Part shown: positions 33,974 to 42,306 of the stretch, one piece after another
How positions within the stretch are numbered: position 1 is the first letter of the stretch
Layout: each line of letters begins with the position of its first letter
DNA from: Blastococcus sp. URHD0036
GTDB lineage: Bacteria; Actinomycetota; Actinomycetes; Mycobacteriales; Geodermatophilaceae
Direction: 5' to 3'
Length of the DNA: 64,000 nt
NCBI RefSeq assembly: GCF_000701365.1
Contig: NZ_KL370778.1
Location: 124,001 to 188,000, forward strand
Notes under the pieces: model-generated
The model's database searches: none
Told to the model about the DNA's origin: nothing
The model's input: the letters and a program-made list of their open reading frames with translations, nothing else
Translations under genes and position numbers: made by a program

Positions 33974-34447
33974 TCAGCGCCAGAGGTCGCCGCGACGGTC
34001 GGGGGCCGGCGGGACCAGGCGGTCGGCGACCGCTCCGGTGACGAACGAGTAGATGGCCTTCCCGGCCAGGTCGACGACCTGGTCCTGTCGCGACCAGGTC
34101 CACGGCGGGGAGCCGACCCCGGTGGCGTTCTCCAGCGTCTGGTCCGTGGCGAGGCGGACCGAGGTGTGCCAGGCCGAGGCGCGCCAGCCGCGCAGCCCGG
34201 CGGCCGACCACACGCCGCGCAGCGCCCCGACGAGTGCGCCGGTGCCCCAGTGCATGAGGTGGTTGCGCACCGGCGGGCGGGCCCGCTCGGGCAGCCGCCG
34301 GCCGGTGGTCAGCGCGGTGAGCGTCCGTCCGGGCACGTAGCTGTCCGGACGGTGCGTGACCTGCTGCTCCAGCTCCTCGGCCAGCGTCATGGCCGCGGTG
34401 CCGGCCAGGCCGGCCAGAGCACCGCGGAGGGCAGCACGTCCCAGCAT
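33974..34447 (-). CDS. conserved membrane-associated protein (hypothetical)
   Basis: The 157-residue protein opens with a Gly/Ala-rich helix (AALRGALAGLAGTAAMTLAEELEQ) followed by VRNHLMHWGTGALVGALRGV and a final helix LAGKAIYSFVTGAVADRLV. Repeated G-A-L-x-G motifs resemble DUF1440-type actinobacterial membrane proteins, but I am not certain. It lies 196 bases upstream of the NlpC/P60 gene on the same strand. ATG 34447 is the natural start. Confidence 0.7.
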   Translation of the reverse strand: MLGRAALRGALAGLAGTAAMTLAEELEQQVTHRPDSYVPGRTLTALTTGRRLPERARPPVRNHLMHWGTGALVGALRGVWSAAGLRGWRASAWHTSVRLATDQTLENATGVGSPPWTWSRQDQVVDLAGKAIYSFVTGAVADRLVPPAPDRRGDLWR

Positions 34448-34475
34448 GGGGACGCCCTACCCGGGAACGGCGTCC

Positions 34476-34778
34476 CTATCCGGCGAGGGGCTCCTGCGCC
34501 TCCAGCGAGAAGACCTGGTCGAAGTCGCGGATCACGGCGGCGAGCTCGTCGGCGGTCCACGCCTCGCAGCAGTCGCAGCCGCCCTCGCGGTAGCTGACCA
34601 GGCCGAGCCGGCCGGCTGCCTGGTCCTCGTCGATGGCGAGGTGCCCGGCGGACGGGTGCCGGTGGCAGGTGCACGCCGTGGCGCACAGCCCCAGACCCCA
34701 GCCGGAGACGACGACGGTGCGGCCGTCGTCCCACACCTGACCGATCTGGAAGACCGACGGCTTCTGCGTCCTGCTCAT
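34476..34778 (-). CDS. Cys-rich small protein, possible metal binder (hypothetical)
   Basis: The 100-residue product starts MSRTQKPSVFQIGQVWDDG with a GAGGGGAGT site upstream. It contains six cysteines in two clusters, C-A-T-A-C-T-C-H-R-H-P near residue 33 and C-D-C-C near residue 68, separated by an acidic segment. The C-C-H-H arrangement suggests zinc or another metal, but I know no named family. It is 28 bases upstream of the membrane protein gene and could share its transcript. Confidence 0.65.
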   Translation of the reverse strand: MSRTQKPSVFQIGQVWDDGRTVVVSGWGLGLCATACTCHRHPSAGHLAIDEDQAAGRLGLVSYREGGCDCCEAWTADELAAVIRDFDQVFSLEAQEPLAG

Positions 34779-34990
34779 CGGGAAGACTCCCCTCGACAGC
34801 CCCGAGGGGCCCGCGTGCCTGTCCGGAGAAAATATCTCCGTCGGGTGTTTAGACGGCAGATCCGAGCGGTAACTGAAGCGGTTTCCGCGATGGTCGGCGC
34901 AGCGGTCCCACCCGTCCCATCCGGACCACATCCGGTCCGCCGGCGCGCGGGGCTTGACCTCGAGCGCGCTGCAGGTCCGAGGCTGGCGCC

Positions 34991-35401
34991 ATGCAGACCA
35001 CTCCGACCCTCCCCGCACCCGCCGACGAGGCCGAGATCCGCGCCCTGGTCCAGGACCTCGCCCGGGCGGTGGGCGACCACGACGTCGCCCGCACCGTCGG
35101 CCACCTGACCGAGGACGTCGTCCTCGTCCCGACCTCCGGACAGGTGGTCCGCGGGCTGGACGCGGCCACCCGGGCGCACCAGGAGGCCTTCGCCGGCCCG
35201 CTGGCGAACGCCCGCCCGCACTTCCGGCTCGACCACCTCACCGCGCTCGGCCCCGACGCGGCCACCGCCGTCGCCCTCGGCTGGTGGAGCAGCGACCAGG
35301 CCGAGGGAGGGGAGCCCCCGACGATGGTCGCCCTCCACGTCTTCGCCCGGCGGGACGGGCGGTGGCAGGTCGTCCGGCGGCAGATGACCGCGGTGGCCTG
35401 A
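34991..35401 (+). CDS. SnoaL/NTF2-like protein (SgcJ/EcaC type)
   Basis: The 136-residue protein has the NTF2-like cone fold: an N-terminal helix (ADEAEIRALVQDLARAVGDHDV), then LTEDVVLVPTSGQVVRGLDA and the C-terminal strands MVALHVFARRDGRWQVVRRQMT typical of SgcJ/EcaC-type proteins. The family covers isomerases, cyclases and plain ligand binders, so no reaction is assigned. ATG 34991 is likely. It ends 7 bases from the convergent TldE gene. Confidence 0.82.
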   Translation: MQTTPTLPAPADEAEIRALVQDLARAVGDHDVARTVGHLTEDVVLVPTSGQVVRGLDAATRAHQEAFAGPLANARPHFRLDHLTALGPDAATAVALGWWSSDQAEGGEPPTMVALHVFARRDGRWQVVRRQMTAVA

Positions 35402-35408
35402 CCCCGGC

Positions 35409-36797
35409 TCAGCTGGCCGGAGACACCGAGCTCATGTGGAAGTCCGGCACCCGGACGGCGGGCATCGCGGCCCGGGTGAACCAGTCGTTCCACTCGCGTG
35501 GCAGCGTCCGCTCGGTGCGGCCGGCCTGGGCGATCCGGCCGAGCAGGTCGACGGGCGACTCGTTGAAGCGGAAGTTGTTGACCGCCCCGGTGACCTCGCC
35601 GCCCTCCACGAGGAAGACGCCGTCCCGGGTCAGACCGGTGAGCAGCAGGTTCTGCGGGTCGACCTCGCGGATGTACCAGAGCGTGGTCAGCAGCAGCCCG
35701 CGCTCGGTCGACTCGACCATCTCCTCCAGGCTCGCCGTCCCGTTCGGGTCCTCGAGGATCAGGTTGTCGACCGCGGCGGTGGCCGGCGCGGTGGTCTTCA
35801 GCGCCCAGGCCCGCGGACGGACGAGGTTGGTCAGGACGCCGTCCCGGATCCAGTCGACCGCGGGCACGGCCATGCCGTTGTCGAACACCGAGGCCGCCCC
35901 CGAGGAGCCGCCCACCACCTGGAAGGGCGCCGACTCCAGCCCCGGGGCGTTCGGGTCGCTGCGCAGCGTGAGCGGCAGCGCGGCCAGCCGCTCGCCGATC
36001 CGGCTGCCACCGCCGGCCTTGGCGAAGACGTTGCGGCCCTCGTCGGCGTCGCGCGCCTCCATCGTCCAGTAGGCGTAGATCATCAGGTCGCTGACGGCCG
36101 ACGGCGGCAGCAGCGTCTCGTAGCGGCCGGCCGGCAGCTCCACCTTCCGCTGCGACCAGGCGAGCTTGCGCTCGACCTCGGCGGCGAGGGCGGCGACCGA
36201 GACGTCGAGGAAGTCGCGGGTGCCGACGCCCGCCCACACCGAGCGGCTGAAGTCGCTGCTCTTGCCGTTGAGCTCGACCCGGCCGGTGGGCTGGTCGTGC
36301 CGGAGCCGCAGGCCGGTCGACGTGCCGAGGTAGGTCGTGGACATCGAGTGCTCGGCGTAGCCGAAGAGCAGGTCCCCGCGGTCGCGTGCCGAGCCGAAGG
36401 CGGCGCCCAGGGCAGGGGCGAACTCCTCGAAGACGTTGATCGAGGTCTCGGCCGGGTCGGCCTCCCAGTCCCCGGCTCCGGGCGGGGGGTCGGAGACCAG
36501 CGGGACGGCGTCCTCGGCCGGCCCGGCGTCGCGGGCGGCCTGCTCGCTGGCGGCGACCAGCTCGGCGATGTCCGGGCTGCCCGAGCGGGCGACCGTGCCG
36601 GCGGCCATCCCGGCACCACCGTCGACGAAGGAGATGACGACGACCTGGCGCGAGCGCATCGCACCGTTCGTCGTCAGGCTGTTGCCGGCCCAGCGGAGGT
36701 TGGCCTCGGAGCTGTCGACGACGTAGGTGACCTGCCCGTCGGCGGTCGAGGCGGCCAGCGCCTGCTCGACGAGCTCCTGCGCCCGGTACTGGCTCAC
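35409..36797 (-). CDS. tldE: TldD/PmbA-family protein, TldE subunit
   Basis: The 462-residue protein is the non-metal partner of the TldD/TldE protease, which trims leader peptides of modified peptides and unfolded proteins in the cytosol. It has PmbA_TldD_1st features (YVVDSSEANLRWAGN) and the C-terminal GGSSGAASVFDNGMAV and LLTGLTRDGVFLVEGGEVTGAVNNFRFNESPV block, but lacks the HExxxH zinc motif. It lies 73 bases downstream of tldD on the same strand. A link to the mycofactocin peptide 24 kb away is possible only by analogy. Confidence 0.9.
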   Translation of the reverse strand: MSQYRAQELVEQALAASTADGQVTYVVDSSEANLRWAGNSLTTNGAMRSRQVVVISFVDGGAGMAAGTVARSGSPDIAELVAASEQAARDAGPAEDAVPLVSDPPPGAGDWEADPAETSINVFEEFAPALGAAFGSARDRGDLLFGYAEHSMSTTYLGTSTGLRLRHDQPTGRVELNGKSSDFSRSVWAGVGTRDFLDVSVAALAAEVERKLAWSQRKVELPAGRYETLLPPSAVSDLMIYAYWTMEARDADEGRNVFAKAGGGSRIGERLAALPLTLRSDPNAPGLESAPFQVVGGSSGAASVFDNGMAVPAVDWIRDGVLTNLVRPRAWALKTTAPATAAVDNLILEDPNGTASLEEMVESTERGLLLTTLWYIREVDPQNLLLTGLTRDGVFLVEGGEVTGAVNNFRFNESPVDLLGRIAQAGRTERTLPREWNDWFTRAAMPAVRVPDFHMSSVSPAS

Positions 36798-36870
36798 GCG
36801 ACCTCCTCGCTGGCGCTCGTCGGCCGTGTTCGCCGGGCTGCTGTGCCTCCGGATGAGCTCGCGAGCTCGC

Positions 36871-38385
36871 TCATCTCCCGCCCTCCTGGACCGTGTTCAG
36901 GATGTTCACGCCCTCGAACAGCGCCGACGGGCAGCCGTGCGACACCGGCGCCACCTGCCCGGGTTGGGCCTTGCCGCAGTTGAGCGCGCCGCCGAGCACG
37001 TAGGTCTGCTCTCCGCCGAGGGCCCGCATCGAGCCCCAGAACTCGGTGGTCGTCGCCTGGTAGGCGACGTCGCGCAGCTGACCGGCCAGCTGCCCGCCCT
37101 CGATCTTGTAGAACCGCTGGCCGGTGAACTGGAAGTTGTAGCGCTGCATGTCGATCGACCAGCTCTTGTCACCGACGACGTAGACGCCGCGGTCGACCCC
37201 GGCGATGAGCTCCTCGGTGGAGGGCCCGCCGGCGGCGGGCTGCAGCGAGACGTTGGCCATCCGTTGCACCGGCACGTGCTGAGAGGAGTCGGCGAAGGCG
37301 CAGCCGTTGGAGCGCTCCATCCCACGCAGCCGGGCCATGTTCCGGTCCACCTGGTAGCCGACCAGGACGCCGTCCCGGACGATGTCCCACTGCTGGGCCT
37401 CGACGCCCTCGTCGTCCCAGCCGACGCTGGCCAGGCCGTGGACGGCGGTGCGGTCACCGGTGACGTGCATGAGGTCGGAGCCGTACTGGAGGGTGCCCAG
37501 CTTGTCGACGGTCGCGAACGAGGTCCCGGCGTAGGCGGCCTCGTAGCCCAGCGCGCGGTCCAGTTCGGTGGCGTGGCCCACCGACTCGTGGATGGTGAGC
37601 CAGAGGTTCGAGGGGTCGACGACCAGGTCGTACCGGCCGGCCTCGACGCCGGGCGCCTTGGTCTTCTCGCGCAGCAGCTCGGGGATCTCGGCGAGCTCGC
37701 GGTCCCAGTCCCAGCTGTCGCCGGTCAGGTACTCCCAGCCGCGGCCGGCCGGCGGGGCGAGGGTGCGCATGCTCTCGAACGCGCCGGTGGTCCGGTCGAC
37801 GGTGAGGGCCGTGAACTGCGGGTGGATGCGGACCCGCTGCTGGCGAGTGCGGGTGCCGGCGGTGTCGGCGTAGTACTTCTGCTCCTTCACCGCGGTGCAG
37901 CCCGACTGCACGTGCTCGACGCCGTCGGCGGCCATCAGCCGCTCCGACAGCTCGGTGAGCAGCGCCGTCTTCTCCGCGTCGGGCACGGTGAACGGGTCGG
38001 TCTCGTGGTCGGAGACCCAGACCGCGTCGGCGTACACCGGCTCCGGCGCGAGCTCGACGCGGTCGGTGCTGAGCGGCGCGGAGACCCGGGCGACGGCGAC
38101 CGCCTCCTCCGCCAGCCGCACCGCCTCGGCCGCGGTGAGGACGACGCCCGCGGCGAAGCCCCACGTGCCCTCGTGCACCACGCGGACGGCCAGCCCGAGG
38201 TCCTCGCCGTCGGCCAGGCTCTCCAGCCGGGCGTCGCGCAGGCTGATCGACTGGGTGCGGATCCGCTCCACCCGGATGTCGGCGTGCTCGCAGCCGAGGT
38301 CGACCGCGCGGGTCAGCGCCGCCTCGGTGAGCGCGGAGAGCGGGAGGGCGAGGAAGGACGCGTCGACGTCGCGGGGTCCGGCCAC
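36871..38385 (-). CDS. tldD: TldD/PmbA-family metalloprotease, TldD subunit
   Basis: The 504-residue catalytic subunit carries the H-E-x-x-x-H zinc motif in IHESVGHATELDR near residue 274, with a distal Cys near YVLGGALNCGKAQPGQVAPVSHGCPS in the C-terminal domain. It forms a heterodimeric tunnel protease with TldE, degrading short unfolded peptides. ATG 38385 gives the expected short N-terminus. Gene order tldD-tldE on the minus strand is common in actinobacteria. Confidence 0.93.
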   Translation of the reverse strand: MAGPRDVDASFLALPLSALTEAALTRAVDLGCEHADIRVERIRTQSISLRDARLESLADGEDLGLAVRVVHEGTWGFAAGVVLTAAEAVRLAEEAVAVARVSAPLSTDRVELAPEPVYADAVWVSDHETDPFTVPDAEKTALLTELSERLMAADGVEHVQSGCTAVKEQKYYADTAGTRTRQQRVRIHPQFTALTVDRTTGAFESMRTLAPPAGRGWEYLTGDSWDWDRELAEIPELLREKTKAPGVEAGRYDLVVDPSNLWLTIHESVGHATELDRALGYEAAYAGTSFATVDKLGTLQYGSDLMHVTGDRTAVHGLASVGWDDEGVEAQQWDIVRDGVLVGYQVDRNMARLRGMERSNGCAFADSSQHVPVQRMANVSLQPAAGGPSTEELIAGVDRGVYVVGDKSWSIDMQRYNFQFTGQRFYKIEGGQLAGQLRDVAYQATTTEFWGSMRALGGEQTYVLGGALNCGKAQPGQVAPVSHGCPSALFEGVNILNTVQEGGR

Positions 38386-38407
38386 GCCCCCTGTCTACCA
38401 GCCGGGC

Positions 38408-40276
38408 CTACCCCAGTTCGCTGTCGATCCAGCACCAGCGCCAGGCCTCCCCCGGCTCCGCGCTGACGACCACCGGGTGCCCCTCCTGCCCGAAGTGCGC
38501 CCGTGAGTGCCGCCGCGGGGAGGAGTCGCAGCAGCCGACGTGCCCGCAGGTCAGGCAGGTGCGCAGGTGCACCCACGTCGTCCCCTCGACCAGGCAGTCC
38601 ACGCAGGCCGCCTCAGGGTGCGACACCCCTGGGGGCGCCGCGCGCAGGTGGTCGCAGCGGGCCTCGGCGGGGCGCGGGGCCAGCGCCCGGTCGCGCTCCA
38701 GGGCCTCGAGCTCCTCGTTCCGGTCGAGCAGGGACTCCTCGACGTCGATGGCGGCCAGCGCCGCGGAGAGCACGTCGACCGGTGCGCGGCCCTCGTCGCG
38801 GGCCCGCACGATCACCGCCCGCTCGGCGGCCAGCATCTCGGTGCGCAGCCGGCAGTAGGTGGCCGACGGGGTGTCCTGGTCGGCCAGCGGCCGGCCCAGT
38901 CGCTCCCAGGCCGCGTGCGACCGCGCCTCCGACCGGTCCCGCAGCCGCTCGACGACACCTTCCGGCTCGTCGCCGGTGACCAGCTCCTCGAGCCGCAGCA
39001 GGCCGGCGGCGCTGGCGGCGTCCCCCAGCTCGGCGGCCTGCAGCGCGTCCTCGGCCGCGTCCGGCGGGGGCAGTCCGACCCGGCGCACGAGCCAGGGCAA
39101 CGTCGAGCCCTGGACCAGCAGCGTGCCGACGACGACGGTGAACGCCGCCAGCAGCAGGACGTCGCGGTGCGGGAGGTCCTCGGGCAGCAGCTGCGCGGCG
39201 GCCAGCGTGACCACGCCGCGCATGCCGGCCCAGGAGACGAGCACCGCGACCGGGGTGTCCCACGCCTGGCGGCGCATCCACGGGGTGCCCGCCCGCAGGA
39301 CCCCGGCCGTCGCGAAGACGAAGACGGTGCGGGCGACGATCGTGGCGACCAGCACCCCGGCGCAGATGCCGGCGATCCGCCAGCCGCTGAGATCGCTGTC
39401 CTTCAGGCCGGAGAGCAGGCCCGGCAGCTGCAGGCCGATGACCAGGAACACCGCGTTCTCCAGCACGAACGCGACGGTCCGCCAGGTGATCGCCTCGGTG
39501 ACCCGGGCCGACGCCGTCTGCACCCGCGGCGAGAGCTGCGCCAGGGTCAGCCCGGTGACGACCGTGGCCAGCACCCCGGAGGCGTGCACCTCCTCGGCGG
39601 GCAGGAACGCGAGGTAGGGGGCCACGAAGGAGAGCAGGGTGTCCAGCACCGGGTCGCGCAGCCGGGCCCGGACGACGGCGAGCACCGCCGCCACCGCCCC
39701 ACCGATCAGCACGGCGCCCACGACCGCCCAGACGAACTCGCCGGCGACCTCGGGGGCCGACGGCGAGGAGGTCAGGGCCGAGACGGCCACCGTCAGCGCG
39801 ATCAGCGCCGCGGCGTCGTTGACCAGGCTCTCCTGCTCCAGCAGGGTCGCGACCCGCCGGGGCAGCCCCAGCCGCCGGCCGATCGCCGAGGCGGCGACGG
39901 CGTCCGGCGGCGCCACGACCGCGCCCAGCGCCAGCGCGGCGGCCAGCGCGACGCCCGGCAGGAGCAGCCAGGTCACCCAGCCGACGACGAGGGTGGTGAA
40001 GAAGACCAGCACCACCGACATCGCGACGATGCTCGCCTTGTTGTGCTTGAAGTCGAACAGCGAGGTGCGCTGCGTCGTCGCGTAGAGCAGCGGCGGGAGC
40101 AGCACGAACAGCACCAGGTCGGGGTCCAGCGACACCTCGGGCACGCCCGGGAGGAACGACGCGGCCGCGCCGGCCACGACCAGCACGAGCGGCGTCGGCC
40201 AGCCGTAGCGGTCGCACAGCCCGGCGAGGACGCCGACGGCGATCACCAGGGCCACCAGCTCCGCGATCACGTCCAC
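38408..40276 (-). CDS. Na+/H+ antiporter (CPA1/NhaP-like) fused to a UBP-type zinc finger
   Basis: The 622-residue protein has about 12 membrane helices (residues 1-410) of the CPA1 exchanger fold, including GAVVAPPDAVAASAIGRRLGLP and ESLVNDAAALIALT, where the N-D pair is the ion site. A soluble helical linker (about 415-540) follows, then a C-terminal zf-UBP domain: C-D-H-L, C-V-D-C, TCLTCGHVGCCDSSPRRHSRAHFGQEGHPVVVS and WRWCWID supply the Cys/His ligands. UBP fingers bind the free C-terminus of ubiquitin in eukaryotes, so here the domain may sense another C-terminal tail. Fusions of this kind occur in other actinobacteria. Confidence 0.92.
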   Translation of the reverse strand: MDVIAELVALVIAVGVLAGLCDRYGWPTPLVLVVAGAAASFLPGVPEVSLDPDLVLFVLLPPLLYATTQRTSLFDFKHNKASIVAMSVVLVFFTTLVVGWVTWLLLPGVALAAALALGAVVAPPDAVAASAIGRRLGLPRRVATLLEQESLVNDAAALIALTVAVSALTSSPSAPEVAGEFVWAVVGAVLIGGAVAAVLAVVRARLRDPVLDTLLSFVAPYLAFLPAEEVHASGVLATVVTGLTLAQLSPRVQTASARVTEAITWRTVAFVLENAVFLVIGLQLPGLLSGLKDSDLSGWRIAGICAGVLVATIVARTVFVFATAGVLRAGTPWMRRQAWDTPVAVLVSWAGMRGVVTLAAAQLLPEDLPHRDVLLLAAFTVVVGTLLVQGSTLPWLVRRVGLPPPDAAEDALQAAELGDAASAAGLLRLEELVTGDEPEGVVERLRDRSEARSHAAWERLGRPLADQDTPSATYCRLRTEMLAAERAVIVRARDEGRAPVDVLSAALAAIDVEESLLDRNEELEALERDRALAPRPAEARCDHLRAAPPGVSHPEAACVDCLVEGTTWVHLRTCLTCGHVGCCDSSPRRHSRAHFGQEGHPVVVSAEPGEAWRWCWIDSELG

Positions 40277-40305
40277 GGGCGTCAGCCTCCCTCAGGACCG
40301 GCGCT

Positions 40306-40341
40306 CCGGGTGGGGGAGGTCCTGTGGGCTCCCCCACCCGG
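40306..40341. terminator. 13-bp perfect-stem hairpin
   Basis: Arms 40306-40318 (CCGGGTGGGGGAG) and 40329-40341 are exact complements with a 10-base loop. It lies directly beyond the stop (40350) of the minus-strand SnoaL-like gene and before the antiporter start, so it separates the two transcripts. Confidence 0.75.
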
Positions 40342-40349
40342 CGGCACGG

Positions 40350-40703
40350 TCAGGCGTCGAGCAGGGTCCACATGACGGTGATGAGGCCGTCCTCGACCAG
40401 CGCGACGTCGGTCCCGGTGGCGACCGGCGGCGCCCCGGACGGCCCGAGGGCCCAGCTCGCGATGCCGAGGCCGACGCTCTCCTGCACCGGCCGGCGCAGG
40501 GCGAAGGGCAGTCCGCCGGTCCCCGCGAGGAGCTCGGCGATCTTGGCGGCGAAGGCGTCGCGGCCGGTGACCGTCCCCTCGGGGTCGTGGAACACGATGC
40601 CCGGGGCGTACGTGGCCGCGATGAGCTCGGCCCGCCGCTCGGCGTCGGCCTCGTTGAAGACCTGCAGGACACTGCGGGTCAGGACCTCGCTGACGGTGGC
40701 CAT
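40350..40703 (-). CDS. SnoaL/NTF2-like protein (hypothetical)
   Basis: The 117-residue NTF2-like protein has an N-terminal helix VLTRSVLQVFNEADAERRAELIAATYAPGIVFHDPEGTVTGRDAFAAKIAELL, the usual opening of SnoaL-type domains, and ends VALVEDGLITVMWTLLDA. No catalytic residues can be named. ATG 40703 is fixed by a TGATG overlap with an upstream 25-codon frame, implying translation coupling. It is divergent, through that small frame, from the MarR regulator. Confidence 0.78.
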   Translation of the reverse strand: MATVSEVLTRSVLQVFNEADAERRAELIAATYAPGIVFHDPEGTVTGRDAFAAKIAELLAGTGGLPFALRRPVQESVGLGIASWALGPSGAPPVATGTDVALVEDGLITVMWTLLDA

Positions 40704-40780
40704 CAGTCGGTGCCCAGCACGCCGCGGAGGAACGAGATGCCCTGCGTGATGACGGTGGGCTCCAGGACGGGCTCGGTCAT
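40703..40780 (-). CDS. 25-residue small ORF upstream of SnoaL-like gene
   Basis: ATG 40780 opens MTEPVLEPTVITQGISFLRGVLGTD, whose TGA overlaps the ATG of the SnoaL-like gene (TGATG). GAGAGGAACC provides a fair ribosome site. It looks like the first turn of VOC-type proteins but stops at once, so it may be a leader peptide, a remnant or a true micropeptide. Nothing else supports it. Confidence 0.35.
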   Translation of the reverse strand: MTEPVLEPTVITQGISFLRGVLGTD

Positions 40781-40858
40781 GGTGGTTCCTCTCGACTTCG
40801 GTCGACGGCGGACGGCGCGGCGGGAACACTGCACGCGGCCGACGACCAGGAAGTTACG

Positions 40859-40868
40859 TGACATGTCA
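40859..40868. promoter_or_regulatory. possible MarR operator
   Basis: TGACATGTCA is a perfect 10-bp palindrome that overlaps the ATG of the MarR gene, in the gap divergent to the SnoaL-like operon. MarR proteins often bind such sites to repress themselves and a neighbour. The site is short, so the call is weak. Confidence 0.3.
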
Positions 40869-41405
40869 TCCAAGGCGGAGTCCCAGCGGGTTCTTCCCGA
40901 CCCTCCGTTGACCGGGGAGCAGCAGGAGACGTGGCTGGCGTACATGCGCGTCAACCTCCGGCTCAACTACGAGATGAACCGGCAACTGCAGGCCGACAGC
41001 GGGCTGAGCCTGGCCGACTACGACGTCCTCAACGCGCTGGCCGACTCGCCCGGGAACCGCCTGCGGCTGACGGTCCTGGCGGCGCGGATCGGCTGGGAGC
41101 GCAGCCGGGTCTCCCACCACCTGCAGCGGATGGGCGACCGGGGCCTGGTCGAGCGCTGCCCGTCCGAGCAGGACCGGCGGGCCACCGACGCGGTGCTCAC
41201 CGCGTCCGGGAGGGCGGCGCTGGACGCGGCCACCCCCGGGCACGCGGCGCTCGTCGCCCGGATGTTCTTCGCCGGCCTGGACCCGGCGCTGGTCCCCGCG
41301 CTGCGGGCCGCGCTCGAGCAGGTGCACGAGCAGGTGCTGGCCGAGGGGACGCTTCCCCGCCCGGTGCCCCAGCACCGGCTGCCGGGCCTGTATCCCGACG
41401 CCTGA
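40863..41405 (+). CDS. MarR-family transcriptional regulator
   Basis: The 180-residue winged-helix regulator has LAYMRVNLRLNYEMNRQLQADSGLSLADYDVLNALADSP near the start and recognition elements RLTVLAARIGWERSRVSHHLQRMGDRGLVERCPSEQDRRATDAVLT (about residues 65-115), the canonical MarR wing. It probably binds a phenolic or drug-like ligand. It is divergent from the SnoaL-like genes, whose promoter it likely controls. ATG 40863. Confidence 0.92.
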   Translation: MSSKAESQRVLPDPPLTGEQQETWLAYMRVNLRLNYEMNRQLQADSGLSLADYDVLNALADSPGNRLRLTVLAARIGWERSRVSHHLQRMGDRGLVERCPSEQDRRATDAVLTASGRAALDAATPGHAALVARMFFAGLDPALVPALRAALEQVHEQVLAEGTLPRPVPQHRLPGLYPDA

Positions 41406-41447
41406 GCGCCGGTGTCGCCCGCCACGGCGGCGGGTAGCCCGACACGC

Positions 41448-42263
41448 ATGGCCGCCGCTCCGCCGTCCCCCGCCGCCGACGTCACGCTCACCTTCGGCGG
41501 CAACGCCACGACGCTGCTGCGGATCGGCGGGTTCACACTCCTGACCGACCCGAACTTCCTCCGCCGTGGCCAGCGGGCCTACCTCGGCAAGGGGCTGTGG
41601 ACCACGCGGCTGACCGAGCCGGCGATCGAGCCCACGCAGTTGCCCGCGCTGGACGCGATCGTGCTGTCGCACCTGCACGCCGACCACTGGGACCGGATCG
41701 CCACCCGCACCCTCGACAAGGGGACGCCGGTCGTCACCACGCAGGAGGCGGCGAAGGCGCTCTCCCGCCGGGGCTTCGGGCAGACGCTGGACCTCACGCC
41801 CTGGCAACGGCACGAGTTCACCCGCGGCGACGAGACGCTGCGGATCACCTCGGTGCCCGGGGAGCACGGTCCGGGGCTGCTGGCGAAGGTGCTGCCGCCG
41901 GTGATGGGCAGCGTGCTGGAGCTGGTCCGCGGCGGCGAGGTCAGCTGGCGCGCCTACATCAGCGGCGACACCCTCTTCCGCCCCTACCTGGCCGAGGTGC
42001 TGCAGCGCTGCGGTCCGCTCGACGTGCTGATCCCGCACCTCGGCGGCACGAAGGCGCTCGGCTTCACGGTGACGATGGACGGCCGCCAGGGCGCCGACCT
42101 GGTCGAGCTGCTCAAGCCGCCGGTGACCGTGCCGGTGCACTTCGACGACTACTCGCGGTTCGCCTCTCCGCTGGGTGACTTCGTCCGCGAGGTGGCTCTG
42201 CGGCGGGTGCCTGGCGAGCTGCGCCCCGTGCACCGCGGCGAGACCATCTCCCTCCGCCCCTAG
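41448..42263 (+). CDS. MBL-fold metal-dependent hydrolase (UlaG-like)
   Basis: The 271-residue metallo-beta-lactamase-fold protein has the zinc motif in SHLHADHWDRI (H-x-H-x-D-H) near residue 78, a distal His in VPGEHGPG, Asp in ISGDTLF and a C-terminal His in VPVHFDDYSRF. TFGGNATTLLRIGGFTLLTDPNF is the typical UlaG/RomA-like opening, and the substrate could be a lactone or phosphodiester. ATG 41448. Its stop touches the following hairpin. Confidence 0.88.
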   Translation: MAAAPPSPAADVTLTFGGNATTLLRIGGFTLLTDPNFLRRGQRAYLGKGLWTTRLTEPAIEPTQLPALDAIVLSHLHADHWDRIATRTLDKGTPVVTTQEAAKALSRRGFGQTLDLTPWQRHEFTRGDETLRITSVPGEHGPGLLAKVLPPVMGSVLELVRGGEVSWRAYISGDTLFRPYLAEVLQRCGPLDVLIPHLGGTKALGFTVTMDGRQGADLVELLKPPVTVPVHFDDYSRFASPLGDFVREVALRRVPGELRPVHRGETISLRP

Positions 42264-42305
42264 CGGAGTGCGAGAGTGGAGGAAACCTGCGCTCTCGCAC
42301 TCCGC
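42263..42305. terminator. bidirectional hairpin terminator, palindrome family B
   Basis: Arms 42263-42276 (GCGGAGTGCGAGAG) and 42292-42305 are perfectly complementary, with an inner AGG-AAA-CCT stem. The hairpin lies between the MBL stop and the convergent amidohydrolase stop (42307). The sequence is a close copy of the one at 3852-3892. Confidence 0.8.
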
Positions 42306-42306
42306 C

